Numbered from the stretch's first letter, positions 7,036 through 15,896 are shown. The stretch is 26,093 nucleotides of DNA from Sandaracinaceae bacterium (GCA_025056955.1 JANWYL010000007.1:1-26093), one strand, 5' to 3'. The notes: a model not told the origin generated them from the sequence alone. Translations and numbers: made by a program.

Positions 7036-8511
7036 ATGCCCGAGGGGAAAGAAGCAAGCAATGCCATTCAACCAACTGCACACCGAGCTGGATTTTGGGA
7101 TGCCGCAATCGCAATCAACCTTTTTTGGCGGCTTGTTGGATTTGTTTCCCTTTCCGCTCACCTTTCGCTCCACACCCAGGTGATGGGGCTTTTTGGAGAG
7201 GGTGGAATCCTGCCACTTGCACGGAGAATTAAGGCCCTCTCCCCATCTGAATTTCCTTCGCTTTTCGTTCTCCTAGGGGATGCTTCAAACTTCACCATCC
7301 ACACGGTGCTCTTTGTTGGCGAAGGGGCTTCGCTAGCGCTTTCTTTGGGGCTCCTTCCAGCCCTTTCTGCTTTGGTGGCGTATTTGGCCTATTTTTCTTT
7401 TGTCTCTATTGGCTGGCCTTTTCTCTCCTTCCAGTGGGATGCCCTCCTTTGCGAAACCCTGCTCCTTTCTGGGCTGGCTGCACCTTTTCGCTTCTGGGTT
7501 CCCCTGACCCGCCCATCGCCGACAAGCGCGGTTGTGCGATTCGCCATCGTCTTTTTGTGCGTTCGCCTTCATGTGGCAAGCGGATTGGTGAAAATCCTCT
7601 CACGCGATCCAAGCTGGGCAAATCTCACCGCTTTGGACTACCACTTCGAAACCCAACCCCTTCCCAATCCCATTTCTCCCATTGTCCATTTCCTACCATC
7701 CTGGGTGCACAAGGTAATGACCTTGGGTGTTTTCGCGCTTGAAATCGTTCTCCCCTTTCTTTCTTTCTTTCGCCCATTGAGGCCATGGGTTGGGGCTGGG
7801 ATCTTTCTCCTTCAAGGCCTGATCAACCTCACTGGAAACTATGGTTTTTTTAACCTTCTTTCAGCCATCACTGCTCTCCCCCTTCTGGACGATCAACAGC
7901 TCCAGCGTCTATTTCCTCGAGTTTTTCTGCGTTTTGCTTCCCCTCAACCACTTTCCTCTCGCTCTCTGTCCTCCTTTTTTGCTATCTTTCTTGTTCTTTC
8001 TGGGGGCATTGACTTTTTGGGGACGGTCGGGATCCGCATGCCCTCGCCTTTGGCCGAAGCCAAGGCTTGGACCCATCGCCTGCACCTCACAAGCCCCTAT
8101 GGTCCTTTTGCTGTGATGACGACCCTTCGATATGAAATCGGAATTGAAGTTTCGCAAGATGGGAAAGAATGGAAGCGTCTTGATTTCCGCTATAAGCCCG
8201 ACTCTGAAGATGCTCCCTTGCCCTTTTTGCCCTTGCACATGCCCCGCCTGGATTGGCAAATGTGGTTTGCTGCGCTGGGTGAACCAGAAGATTCACCGTG
8301 GCTTTTTATCTTGAACAGGCGCTTGCTTGAAGGGTCAGAAAGCGCAGCTTCTCTTTTCGAAAACCCTCCGCAACCATCAGGATTTCGCCTGATCCGCGCC
8401 GTCCGAGAACGCTATCGTTTTGACCCACGCGGAAAGAGGGTGTGGGTGGTTGAAGACATGACGCCATTTGGACCAACCCTTGGGTATCCCATGCCTCATC
8501 ACCCACCATAG
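7036..8511 (+). CDS. Lipase maturation factor (LMF) family membrane protein
   Basis: A 491-residue polytopic inner-membrane protein of the LMF family. In animals LMF1 is an ER membrane factor needed for lipase folding; bacterial members are common but their role is not established. Diagnostic segments are FQWDALLCETLLLSG (132-146), DYHFETQPLPNP (201-212) and NLTGNYGFFNLL (264-275). About 6-8 hydrophobic segments lie between residues 25 and 325. A soluble C-terminal domain (about 335-491) holds FRYKPDSED and a final RAVRERYRF element. It starts two bases after the stop of the proline-rich lipoprotein-like gene, suggesting the pair acts together at the envelope. The 3' end overlaps the convergent deiminase gene by 13 bp. 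No lipase gene is visible nearby. Confidence 0.9.
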   Translation: MPEGKEASNAIQPTAHRAGFWDAAIAINLFWRLVGFVSLSAHLSLHTQVMGLFGEGGILPLARRIKALSPSEFPSLFVLLGDASNFTIHTVLFVGEGASLALSLGLLPALSALVAYLAYFSFVSIGWPFLSFQWDALLCETLLLSGLAAPFRFWVPLTRPSPTSAVVRFAIVFLCVRLHVASGLVKILSRDPSWANLTALDYHFETQPLPNPISPIVHFLPSWVHKVMTLGVFALEIVLPFLSFFRPLRPWVGAGIFLLQGLINLTGNYGFFNLLSAITALPLLDDQQLQRLFPRVFLRFASPQPLSSRSLSSFFAIFLVLSGGIDFLGTVGIRMPSPLAEAKAWTHRLHLTSPYGPFAVMTTLRYEIGIEVSQDGKEWKRLDFRYKPDSEDAPLPFLPLHMPRLDWQMWFAALGEPEDSPWLFILNRRLLEGSESAASLFENPPQPSGFRLIRAVRERYRFDPRGKRVWVVEDMTPFGPTLGYPMPHHPP

Positions 8512-9554
8512 GGTGTACCTTGTGGAACAGGTTGGGTGATGCAATGAAAAGCGCCTCCCCCCTCGAGAATCGAAATCGCGCTGAGCCCAACCACTTTTCG
8601 GTGTGTGCAAAGCCTTTGCATGGTTTGAACCGCCTCTTCATCCCAAGGCGACCCATAGGTTGGGACAATCAGATGGCAATTGGAAATGTAGAAATTCACG
8701 TAACTTGCAGGGAGGGTTGAACCATCGATGCCTCGAATGTGACCGGGAGAGGGGATGGTCCACACCTCGAGCACCCGCCCTTGCGCATCGCGAACACCCT
8801 TGAGCTGGGTGAGAATTGAGCGAAGGGTCTCCCTGTTTGGGTCTTCGGAGGATCTCGCTTCCATGCAAACCACAACTCCTGGGGCCACAAAGCGCACGAT
8901 GGTGTCGATGTGTCCATCGGTGTGATCGTTTGCAAGGCACCCCTCAAGCCATATCACCTTTGATGCACCGAGATTCTCCAAAAGCGTTTTTTCGATTTCT
9001 TTTTCGCTTAGGCCAGGGTTTCGCTTTGGGTGAAGCAAGCAGTTGCGGGTGGTAAGAATCGTTCCCTGCCCATCGCTTTCGATGGCCCCTCCTTCGAGGG
9101 TGAGCGCGCACTCAATGATTGGGAAACCCAAGCGCTGAGCCACTTTTTGCCCAACCTCTCGATCGCCTGGGAGATCATACTTTTCCCCCCATCCGTTGAA
9201 ACGGAAAAGGAGCGAAGCCCGCTCACCCTTTTCACCCACTAGAACAACCGGGAGGGTGTCTCGGCACCAGATGTCACCATATGGGAGGCGATGAATCCGG
9301 AGATCGAAGCAAGAGAAGCGCTTTTTCACCTCGATCTCGTCCTCTTCTGTGCGGCAAAGCAATTCGATGCGCTCGGCGTGGGGGTTTTGGTTGGATTTGC
9401 AGCTGGAAATCGCCCGCACCAAGGCTTCGAATTCTTGCCTCACCTTTTCGATTCCATCTTCTCCCCAAAGCTTGCGGTCACTTGGCCAAGCGACCCACAC
9501 GCTTTCGTGGGCTTCCCATTCAGCAGGCAAGCGCAAAGACTTCGTGCTCAGCAT
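8499..9554 (-). CDS. Agmatine deiminase / peptidyl-arginine deiminase (AguA/PPAD) family protein
   Basis: A 351-residue guanidino-group-modifying enzyme. Known members hydrolyse agmatine to N-carbamoylputrescine plus ammonia, or deiminate peptidyl-arginine. Motifs: VAWPSD (21-26), YGDIWCRDTLPV (92-103; most relatives have GP where this has LP), EGGAIE (154-159), HTDGHID (211-217), and the nucleophile in FHCITQPVP (Cys338). All catalytic residues expected for the family (Asp93, Glu154, His211, Asp213, Cys338) appear present. No N-carbamoylputrescine amidase gene is seen beside it, so substrate assignment is open. Its ATG lies inside the end of boxC (7-bp overlap), making the two genes a coupled pair. 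Its stop overlaps the LMF gene on the other strand. Confidence 0.88.
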   Translation of the reverse strand: MLSTKSLRLPAEWEAHESVWVAWPSDRKLWGEDGIEKVRQEFEALVRAISSCKSNQNPHAERIELLCRTEEDEIEVKKRFSCFDLRIHRLPYGDIWCRDTLPVVLVGEKGERASLLFRFNGWGEKYDLPGDREVGQKVAQRLGFPIIECALTLEGGAIESDGQGTILTTRNCLLHPKRNPGLSEKEIEKTLLENLGASKVIWLEGCLANDHTDGHIDTIVRFVAPGVVVCMEARSSEDPNRETLRSILTQLKGVRDAQGRVLEVWTIPSPGHIRGIDGSTLPASYVNFYISNCHLIVPTYGSPWDEEAVQTMQRLCTHRKVVGLSAISILEGGGAFHCITQPVPQGTPYGG

Positions 9555-11212
9555 CTTGTCCAGCTAAAGACCGGTCGCTCGGGCTGCCCATAGCGAGTGA
9601 GTGCCCCTTCTGGGCCAACGGCATTTGGGCGTTGGAAAATCCAATTTTGCCAAGCGCTCAGGCGCGCAAAGATTTTTGACTGCATGGTTTCAGGGCCGGG
9701 GAATCGCAGCGAAGCCTCCATGCCTGTTAAGGCATCGGGCGAAAGCGAAGCCCGCTCCTCGATGGCAATCCGGACATCGTCTTCCCAGTCGATTTCATCA
9801 AGGCCAACTGTGGCCAGGCCCAGCCCAACTGCCTCTTTTGCAGAAATCGGCCCTCCAACTCGACGCAATTCATCGAGTTTTCCCGGATCGCCATAGAAAC
9901 GGGCTTCGAGGCGACTTAGGCCATGGTGCATGGGGAGAAGACCGAAGTTGAGGGGGCTAAGCTGGATGCTTACTGCCTCATTGTCAAGGATGTAAATGCG
10001 ATCGGAAGCAAGCGCAAGCTCAAAGAGGGAGCCAACAAAGGCCGAGCCCTTGTCGATCAGCGCAAAAAAGCTTTTGCTTGTGACATCAAGCCTCCGAAGC
10101 ACTCTGGCCTGAAGCGCGATGATTTCCTGTGCAAGCCAGTGGTCTTTGTTTCCTAAGAGGGCCAAGTCAGCCTCGAGCACCCGATGGCCATCACCTTGGG
10201 TTTGAAGCACAACGAGACCGATTTCGGGATAATCGAAACGCAACCTCACCAAGGCATCGTCAAGCTCTCGAAAGGCGCGGATCGACCACTGAGAAGCGCC
10301 TTCGTTTTGAATCGCCTCGGCGCTCGCTGGAGGGGCTGAATCCGGAGCAAAGATGGTAAGGTAAGCCACGCGCCTGCTCGCATCGATTTCCAAAAGAAGG
10401 TGGCGGTAGCGCACAAGGGAGCCATCAAATTGGGGAGCGATGGGTTCAAGCCCAATCCCAGGGCCACGCTTGTGGCTTGGGCGAATCGCCTGCGCCTCTT
10501 GAGCGAGTCGCGCCACGTATTCGCTCACCAGGGCTTCAAAACGGCTCTTTGGAGCGATCGCATCGACGAGGCCCCATTCGAGGGCCCGCTTCCCCCGCAC
10601 CCCCTCGCTCATGGTGCAGAAAAGGTCGGCGATGTCACGGCGAACCTTGCGCTTGTCGACAAGGCGTGTAAGCCCGCCTGTGCCTGGGAGCACGCCCAAA
10701 AGGGAAACTTCCGGTAGGCTCACAGCGCTATGGCCATCGTCGACAAGGAGAATCGCATCGCAAGCGAGTGCAAGCTCGTAGCCTCCTCCCGCGCAAGGCC
10801 CGGAGATTGCTGCGATGTACTTTTGGCCCGATACACACGAAGCGTCTTCGATTGCCAAGCGGGTTTCGTTGGTGAATTTGCAAAAATTTACCTTGAAGCC
10901 ATGGCTTGAGCCGGCGAGCATGTAGATATTGGCGCCAGCACAAAAGACCCTGTCATAAGCAGATCGGAGGAGCACCACCTTCACTTCGGGGTGCTCGAAG
11001 CGCAAGCGATCGATGGCATCGGCAAGCTCAATGTCGACCCCGAGATCGTAGCTATTGAGTTTGAGCTCATAGCCAGGGCGAAAGCCGCCATGGGGATCGA
11101 CCCTCATGTAAAGGGCAGCGTTTTCTCGATCAACCTCGAGTTTCCAGTGCCGGTACCGGCTTGGATGCACATCGAGTGAAAGCGGAGGCTCTCTTTGAGC
11201 GTTCTCAAACAT
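9548..11212 (-). CDS. boxC: Benzoyl-CoA-dihydrodiol lyase (2,3-epoxybenzoyl-CoA dihydrolase), BoxC
   Basis: BoxC opens the ring of 2,3-epoxybenzoyl-CoA in the aerobic hybrid benzoate pathway, after the BoxAB epoxidase and before the BoxD dehydrogenase. The 554-residue length matches the family. It contains two crotonase-like halves: the first with RVFCAGANIYML and AISGPCAGGGYELALACD, the second from about residue 270 with KSFFALIDKGSAFVGSLFELALASDR. The C-terminal family signature NWIFQRPNAVGPEGALTRYG is clear. A good ribosome site (AGGAG) precedes the ATG at 11212. boxA, boxB and boxD are not in this window. It is first in a two-gene unit with the overlapping deiminase gene and is divergent from the M50 protease gene. 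Confidence 0.93.
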   Translation of the reverse strand: MFENAQREPPLSLDVHPSRYRHWKLEVDRENAALYMRVDPHGGFRPGYELKLNSYDLGVDIELADAIDRLRFEHPEVKVVLLRSAYDRVFCAGANIYMLAGSSHGFKVNFCKFTNETRLAIEDASCVSGQKYIAAISGPCAGGGYELALACDAILLVDDGHSAVSLPEVSLLGVLPGTGGLTRLVDKRKVRRDIADLFCTMSEGVRGKRALEWGLVDAIAPKSRFEALVSEYVARLAQEAQAIRPSHKRGPGIGLEPIAPQFDGSLVRYRHLLLEIDASRRVAYLTIFAPDSAPPASAEAIQNEGASQWSIRAFRELDDALVRLRFDYPEIGLVVLQTQGDGHRVLEADLALLGNKDHWLAQEIIALQARVLRRLDVTSKSFFALIDKGSAFVGSLFELALASDRIYILDNEAVSIQLSPLNFGLLPMHHGLSRLEARFYGDPGKLDELRRVGGPISAKEAVGLGLATVGLDEIDWEDDVRIAIEERASLSPDALTGMEASLRFPGPETMQSKIFARLSAWQNWIFQRPNAVGPEGALTRYGQPERPVFSWTRC

Positions 11213-11322
11213 TGGACTCTCCTTTTCTTTGGTAGCACATGGAAAGGCCCAAGCGATGCCTTTTTATCGGATTTCGGAAAGATCCCTTGGCGATTTTTCA
11301 TTCGAACACTAGGCTCTAGAAT
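11213..11322. promoter_or_regulatory. Divergent intergenic region between boxC and the M50 protease gene
   Basis: This 110-bp non-coding stretch must hold the promoters of both divergent units. The boxC ribosome site (AGGAG on the minus strand) lies at its left end. I see no clear -35/-10 pair and no strong inverted repeat. Confidence 0.4.
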
Positions 11323-12744
11323 GTGGTTCGCGAGCCGCATTTTTACTTCTTTGGGGTACCAGTTTTCGTTGAGCCTTTCCACTGGCTGGTTTCGGCGGTT
11401 TTCGGTGTTGCAATTCACGGGTTTACGCTTTCAGCGCTGATTTGGGTTCTTCTGGTTTTTGTCGGCGTGCTTTGCCATGAGCTTGGCCATGCGCTTGTGG
11501 GCCGGCGTTTTGGGCAAGAGCCGATCATTGTGCTCAGCGGCTGGGGCGGTTTCACCGCATGGCTCCATCCAAAGACGCTGAGCGCTGGGCAACAGATTCT
11601 TGTGTCTTTTGCCGGGCCTGCCGTTGGGCTGGTGCTTGGAGGAAGCGTTTGGCTTTGGTCAACCCATGCCTCCTTGCCTCCTTCTCCGGTATTTTCAAGG
11701 GCAGTTTCTGATTTCATTTGGGTGAATCTCGGCTGGGCGATTTTCAATCTCATTCCGGTTTTCCCGCTCGATGGGGGCCAGATCAGCAAGGCGATTTTTG
11801 AGCGCTTTTTGGGTCTCCGGGGGCTCAAGTGGGCCCATTTGTTTTCAATGGCTCTCGCCATTGGCTTGGCCCTCCTGGCCCTCCCGATGAGGGCATACCT
11901 TCTCGTTTTGGTTTTCGGGCAGCTTGCGATCCTGAACTGGAGCCATTTTCAGGCCAGTCGCCGCTGGGTGGTTCGCGAGGGAAGGCCTTTTGGCAATGAC
12001 GAAAGCGACACAGACAGACTGGTCGCGCGCGAAGCCGCGCGCACCACTTTTCGCGCCGAACTCCAGCGTGGCTGGCAAGCCCTCGAAGATCGGAGGCCCG
12101 CATTGGTCCGGAGCATCGCTGAGTCGCTCCTTGTGCGGGCAGAAAACGACGATCAGCGCTACGAGGTCCTGCACATGCTTGCCTGGGGCCGATTGCTCGA
12201 TGGTGATCCTGAAGGAGCCCTTCGGGCGATCCGAGAGCTGCCTTCTGGCAAAGCCCCAGATGCCTTGCTTGAAGGTTCGATTCGTCTTGAGCTTGGGGAC
12301 GCCAAAGGGGCGCTTCCGCTTTTGGCCGAAGGCATTCGTGGTCGGGGGGACGATTTTGTTGCCATTCGCTTGGCAAAAGCCGTGGCTTTGACAGGAGACA
12401 TTCGGCCTGTGCTTGAGCTCCTCGCCCAAAGTGAGGTCGCCAAAGAAATCGGTCCTCGGGCATTTCAGGTGATCTTCGAAGAAGTCTTTCGCTCAAAGCG
12501 CTATCTCGAAGCGGCTGAGCTTGGAAAAGCGCTCTTTGAGCGCTTCCAACAAGGCCGCGATGCCTTCAATGTGGCCTGCGCTTTGGGACGTGCCGCAAAA
12601 AGCCACGAGGCCCTCGAGTGGCTCGAGCGCGCAATCGATGCAGGCCTCGAGGATCCGAGCGTGCTCGACACGGATGCTGATCTTTCTTCCCTTCGCATGC
12701 TTCCTGAGTTTCAATCGTTGCGTCAGCGTGCTGGTCTTTCCTAG
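11323..12744 (+). CDS. M50 site-2-protease-type membrane metalloprotease with C-terminal helical-repeat domain
   Basis: An intramembrane zinc protease fold, 473 residues. The zinc motif HELGH is at residues 52-56 and the second signature NLIPVFPLDGG at 142-152 supplies the third ligand Asp150; AGPAVG (97-102) is also typical. Six or so hydrophobic segments occupy residues 20-205. From about 230 to the end the protein is soluble, with TPR-like helical pairs, for example YEVLHMLAWGRLLDGDPEGALRAIREL and ALGRAAKSHEALEWLERAIDAG. Site-2 proteases cut membrane-bound regulators such as anti-sigma factors; the repeat tail may recruit substrate. There is no PDZ domain, so it is not a classical RseP. 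The start is a GTG at 11323; a nearby ATG at 11321 is out of frame. dCMP deaminase follows after 15 bp. Confidence 0.88.
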   Translation: MVREPHFYFFGVPVFVEPFHWLVSAVFGVAIHGFTLSALIWVLLVFVGVLCHELGHALVGRRFGQEPIIVLSGWGGFTAWLHPKTLSAGQQILVSFAGPAVGLVLGGSVWLWSTHASLPPSPVFSRAVSDFIWVNLGWAIFNLIPVFPLDGGQISKAIFERFLGLRGLKWAHLFSMALAIGLALLALPMRAYLLVLVFGQLAILNWSHFQASRRWVVREGRPFGNDESDTDRLVAREAARTTFRAELQRGWQALEDRRPALVRSIAESLLVRAENDDQRYEVLHMLAWGRLLDGDPEGALRAIRELPSGKAPDALLEGSIRLELGDAKGALPLLAEGIRGRGDDFVAIRLAKAVALTGDIRPVLELLAQSEVAKEIGPRAFQVIFEEVFRSKRYLEAAELGKALFERFQQGRDAFNVACALGRAAKSHEALEWLERAIDAGLEDPSVLDTDADLSSLRMLPEFQSLRQRAGLS

Positions 12745-12759
12745 GGCAGGGAGTTTTCC

Positions 12760-13293
12760 GTGCAAGAGAAGCACATCCTCATCCGAATCGAGCAGTGCCT
12801 GGCCCTGGCCCAGGCAAGCAATTGCCCTCGCCGCAAATTTGGGGCGCTTCTTCTCGACCCGAAGCGCAATGTTGTCCTTATGGATGGCTATAATGGCGGG
12901 CCACGCGGAGGAAGTCGCCTCTGCGGCGGAGAGGTTTGCTTGCGTGACGAATTGGGTATTCCGTCAGGGACACGGATAGAAATCGGTTGTCATCACGCGG
13001 AAATGAACGTGATCTGCAACGCTGCAGCAGCAGGTGTTCCTTGCGCAGGAGCGTGGTTAATTGTAACAGGTGAGCCTTGCCTCCTTTGCGCAAAGCTCAT
13101 TCACCATGCAGGGATCACCAAGGTGATCGTGGTTCAGGGGGGCTATAAAGGTGAAAATGGGATCGATTACCTCAAGCAAAACCACGTCGAGGTCGAGTGG
13201 AGGAGCCTTCCGCAAAACCCAAAATCACTTCAAGAATCCAATGTTTTTAAAAGGAGTGGATCTGAAATCGAGGACAAATCCCTTCCCAAATGA
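12760..13293 (+). CDS. Deoxycytidylate (dCMP) deaminase family protein
   Basis: Converts dCMP to dUMP for thymidylate synthesis; 177 residues. Zinc-dependent deaminase motifs are HAEMN (79-83; His79 zinc ligand, Glu81 proton shuttle) and PCLLC (106-110; Cys107 and Cys110 ligands). GYNGGPRG (43-50) is the substrate-loop signature of the dCMP deaminase/ComEB group, which separates it from tRNA adenosine deaminases. About 28 C-terminal residues beyond the core are polar and probably disordered. The GTG start at 12760 has a purine-rich site (CAGGGAG) about 6 bases upstream. It follows the M50 protease gene by 15 bp and is probably co-transcribed; no functional link between the two is obvious. Confidence 0.88.
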   Translation: MQEKHILIRIEQCLALAQASNCPRRKFGALLLDPKRNVVLMDGYNGGPRGGSRLCGGEVCLRDELGIPSGTRIEIGCHHAEMNVICNAAAAGVPCAGAWLIVTGEPCLLCAKLIHHAGITKVIVVQGGYKGENGIDYLKQNHVEVEWRSLPQNPKSLQESNVFKRSGSEIEDKSLPK

Positions 13294-13413
13294 AAGCGAT
13301 CAATCTGTACGGTTGTTTTGCCACCTAAGGATTCACCTTCTTTGGCATGGTGGGCCTCCTTTTCACCCAAGTCGTGGACACTCTCCCCAGATGGAATAGA
13401 AGGGTAAAACCCC
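13294..13413. other. Non-coding gap before rnz
   Basis: A 120-bp gap between the dCMP deaminase and RNase Z genes. It probably holds the promoter of the rnz-hemY-methyltransferase run. A weak CCACC...GGTGG inverted repeat lies in its first half, and a moderate ribosome site (AGAAGGG) precedes the ATG at 13414. No terminator or small gene was seen. Confidence 0.35.
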
Positions 13414-14415
13414 ATGTCAGCACGTGAGTTGATCGTTCTTGGGACTTCGAGTCAAGTTCCAACCCGCTTTCGAAATCACAATGGCTACTTCCTTCGATGG
13501 GATGACGAAGGGATTCTTTTTGACCCCGGAGAGGGCACGCAACGCCAGATGATTTTTGCAGAAGTGACAGTGACTCAGGTGACGAAAATATGCATCACCC
13601 ACTTTCATGGAGACCACTGCCTTGGTTTGGCGGGCCTCCACCAGCGGATCAGCCTCGATCGTGTTCCCCACGAGATCGAGGTCTATTTTCCGGCTTCTGG
13701 CCAAGTCTACTATGAGCGCCTTCGGCATGCTGCGATCTACCACAATGTGGGCAAGGTGATCCCGCGACCGATTCGGCAGGAGGGGGTTGTGTGCAAAACC
13801 GACAAATTCCAAATCCGTGCCCTTCGTTTGGACCATGGTGTTGAAACCTTTGGCTACCGGCTGGAGGAGCACGACGGCCGCACCATGCTTCCTGAGCGCC
13901 TTGAAGCAGCGGGGGTAAGGGGGCCAGCAATCAAGCAATTGATTCGGCAGGGCGAGCTGGAAGTCAACGGCCGCGTTGTTCGGCTCGAGGAGGTCAGTGT
14001 TTTCAAAAAAGGGCAAGTGTTTGCTTTTGTGATGGACACTCGCCTTTGTGAAAATTGTTTTGAGCTGGCCAAGGGAGCAGATCTTTTGGTTTGCGAGGCC
14101 ACTTATCTTTCCGATGAGGAGCGGGAAGCGCGCATGCACGGGCACATGACGGCAAGGCAAGCAGGTCGGCTGGCGCGTGAAGCCAAAGCGAGAAAGCTCG
14201 TGCTCACGCACTTTTCGCAGCGCTATACCTCGGTCAAGCCCTTTATCGAAGAAGCGCAAGCGGAGTTCGATGGGGAAGTCATCGCCGTCCGCGACGGAGA
14301 TCGGGTGCCTGTGCCAAAGCGCCAAGGCCTGCCCCAAGAACAAGAACCTCAAGAAGTTCCAAAAGGGTTTGACGCAGGCTCCCAGTCCCTACCCTTTTTT
14401 GGGGAGGGAAAGTGA
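13414..14415 (+). CDS. rnz: Ribonuclease Z (tRNA 3' processing endonuclease)
   Basis: A metallo-beta-lactamase-fold nuclease that cuts the 3' trailer from tRNA precursors; 333 residues. The zinc motif HFHGDH (63-68) is followed by further metal ligands His141 (LDHGVE), Asp208 (FVMDTR) and His266 (VLTHFSQRY). The GHMTARQAG segment (243-251) is characteristic of RNase Z rather than other family members. The N-terminal LGTSSQVPTRFRN element is also typical. The C-terminal 30 residues are low-complexity and extend beyond the usual end. Its stop overlaps the GTG start of the protoporphyrinogen oxidase gene (GTGA junction). Confidence 0.93.
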   Translation: MSARELIVLGTSSQVPTRFRNHNGYFLRWDDEGILFDPGEGTQRQMIFAEVTVTQVTKICITHFHGDHCLGLAGLHQRISLDRVPHEIEVYFPASGQVYYERLRHAAIYHNVGKVIPRPIRQEGVVCKTDKFQIRALRLDHGVETFGYRLEEHDGRTMLPERLEAAGVRGPAIKQLIRQGELEVNGRVVRLEEVSVFKKGQVFAFVMDTRLCENCFELAKGADLLVCEATYLSDEEREARMHGHMTARQAGRLAREAKARKLVLTHFSQRYTSVKPFIEEAQAEFDGEVIAVRDGDRVPVPKRQGLPQEQEPQEVPKGFDAGSQSLPFFGEGK

Positions 14416-15896
14416 ACGAATGGGGGAGCGTGGTGGAACATGCCTTGAAGAAACAGAAGGTGCTTGTGGCTGGGGCAGGGGTGAGCGGGCTTGCTGCTGC
14501 CCTGAGGCTTGAGGAGCTGTGTCCAGAGGCATCGATTGCGATCTGGGAAGCTTCTCCTCGGGTAGGAGGCTGGATAGGCACGGAAGTATTGGATGCGAGA
14601 GAGCTTGGCTCTTCTTACAAAGGGCCCCTCGTGGTCGATCTTGGCCCGGATTCAATCGTGCGCGAGGAAGGGAAGCTCCCCGAATTGATCGAGCGGCTTG
14701 GCCTTTTGGGCCGGATTGTAGAGACTCGAAAAGATCGCCACGGGGCTTATGTCGTTTACCGGGGGAGGCTTACGAGGGTTCCTCGCGGCTTTGGGCTTGT
14801 GGGCCCAGGTGACCCTTGGGCATGGCTCAAGGAGGCACCGCTTTCCATGAGAGGGCGCCTTCGGGCCCTCGCCGAACCCTGGATCAGGCCAAGGCCAGCT
14901 TTGGCGCGTGAGAGGGGAGAGACCCTCGCATCCTTTGTCCGCCGCCGCTTTGGATGGGAGCTTTTTGAACAGCTCGCGGAACCCCTTGCGGCAGGGATTT
15001 ACGGAGTTGGTGGGGAAGCAATTGCAATTCAGGCCACTTTACCGCGCTTTGTGGAGATGGAAAAAACGGAAGGAAGCGTGCTTTTAGGGCTCCGAAAGGC
15101 CCAAAGGAGCGCTTCAAAAACAGAAGGCGCCCGCTACGGGCTTTTCGCTTCTTTTGATCTTGGAATGGGGGTGTTGATCGATGCGTGCTCTCAGAAGCTA
15201 AAAGGCGTTATTCACTTGAATCGCCCGATCTTCAAGCTCGAGCGAGAAGGCCATGGCTTCATTGCGGTGGATGAGAGAAAAGAGAGCGAGCGCTTCGATG
15301 CAGTGATCATGGCAACGGGGGCAAGGAAGGCCGCTGGGCCGCTTGCGGCGTTGGACTTGAGGCTTTCCGAGCTGATGGGCAGCATCGGGCACGGCTCCGC
15401 AGTCACAGTGACCATGGTCTGGAGGCGCGAGGAAATTCCCCACCCCCTCGATGCCTATGGCTTTGTGGTGCCGCGCGTGGAAGGCCGGCGCATCCTCGCT
15501 TCGACCTGGTCAAGCGAAAAGTGGCCCAACCGCGCCCCTCCTGATCTTGTGCTCATCCGCGTTTTTTGTGAGGGAAAAGGAATCGATGGGCGCGATGACG
15601 ACCTTTTTGTTTTCGAAGCCCGAAGGGAACTTGCAGACCTTATGGGGATCACTGCCCCCCCCCGTTGGTCAAAAGTCGTGCGCCATGAGCAAGCCATGCC
15701 GGTTTATGGGCCCTTTCACATGAAGCTCAGGGCACAGGTCGAAGAAATTCTCAAGGCACAACCTGGTCTCGGGCTGGCCAGTAACTCCCTTTGGGGTGTG
15801 GGAATTCCCCAAGCGATCCGGGCAGGCGAACGAGCAGCAGAAAGGGTTTCAAGGCATCTCAAGGGACTTCCCCCCCTTTCAGAGGTGCAGGAATGA
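14412..15896 (+). CDS. hemY: Protoporphyrinogen/coproporphyrinogen oxidase, HemY type (FAD, oxygen-dependent)
   Basis: Oxidises protoporphyrinogen IX to protoporphyrin IX, or coproporphyrinogen in the coproporphyrin route, late in haem synthesis; 494 residues, usual for the family. An N-terminal Rossmann FAD motif VLVAGAGVSGLAAALRLEE spans 17-35. PLAAGIYGVGGEAI is the PPO-family signature in the middle. The C-terminal GLGLASNSLWGVGIPQAIRAGERAA is the second FAD-contact segment. The start is a GTG at 14412 overlapping the rnz stop; the ATG of the next gene overlaps this gene's stop, so all three are coupled. A C9 run lies within the gene at 15655. Other haem genes are not in view. Confidence 0.9.
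   Translation: MNEWGSVVEHALKKQKVLVAGAGVSGLAAALRLEELCPEASIAIWEASPRVGGWIGTEVLDARELGSSYKGPLVVDLGPDSIVREEGKLPELIERLGLLGRIVETRKDRHGAYVVYRGRLTRVPRGFGLVGPGDPWAWLKEAPLSMRGRLRALAEPWIRPRPALARERGETLASFVRRRFGWELFEQLAEPLAAGIYGVGGEAIAIQATLPRFVEMEKTEGSVLLGLRKAQRSASKTEGARYGLFASFDLGMGVLIDACSQKLKGVIHLNRPIFKLEREGHGFIAVDERKESERFDAVIMATGARKAAGPLAALDLRLSELMGSIGHGSAVTVTMVWRREEIPHPLDAYGFVVPRVEGRRILASTWSSEKWPNRAPPDLVLIRVFCEGKGIDGRDDDLFVFEARRELADLMGITAPPRWSKVVRHEQAMPVYGPFHMKLRAQVEEILKAQPGLGLASNSLWGVGIPQAIRAGERAAERVSRHLKGLPPLSEVQE
15655..15663. repeat. C9 homopolymer in hemY
   Basis: Nine consecutive C code for part of ITAPPRW in the oxidase. The frame is intact here; slippage would truncate the C-terminal FAD-contact segment. 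Confidence 0.6.

Noticed and set aside
11213..13413. tRNA, small RNA or riboswitch in the two larger gaps around the M50/dCMP deaminase unit
   Set aside because: No cloverleaf, T-loop signature or conserved riboswitch core could be found in either gap.
13417..14352. Open minus-strand frame of 311 codons opposite rnz
   Set aside because: It mirrors a gene with all RNase Z metal ligands and has no family features of its own.
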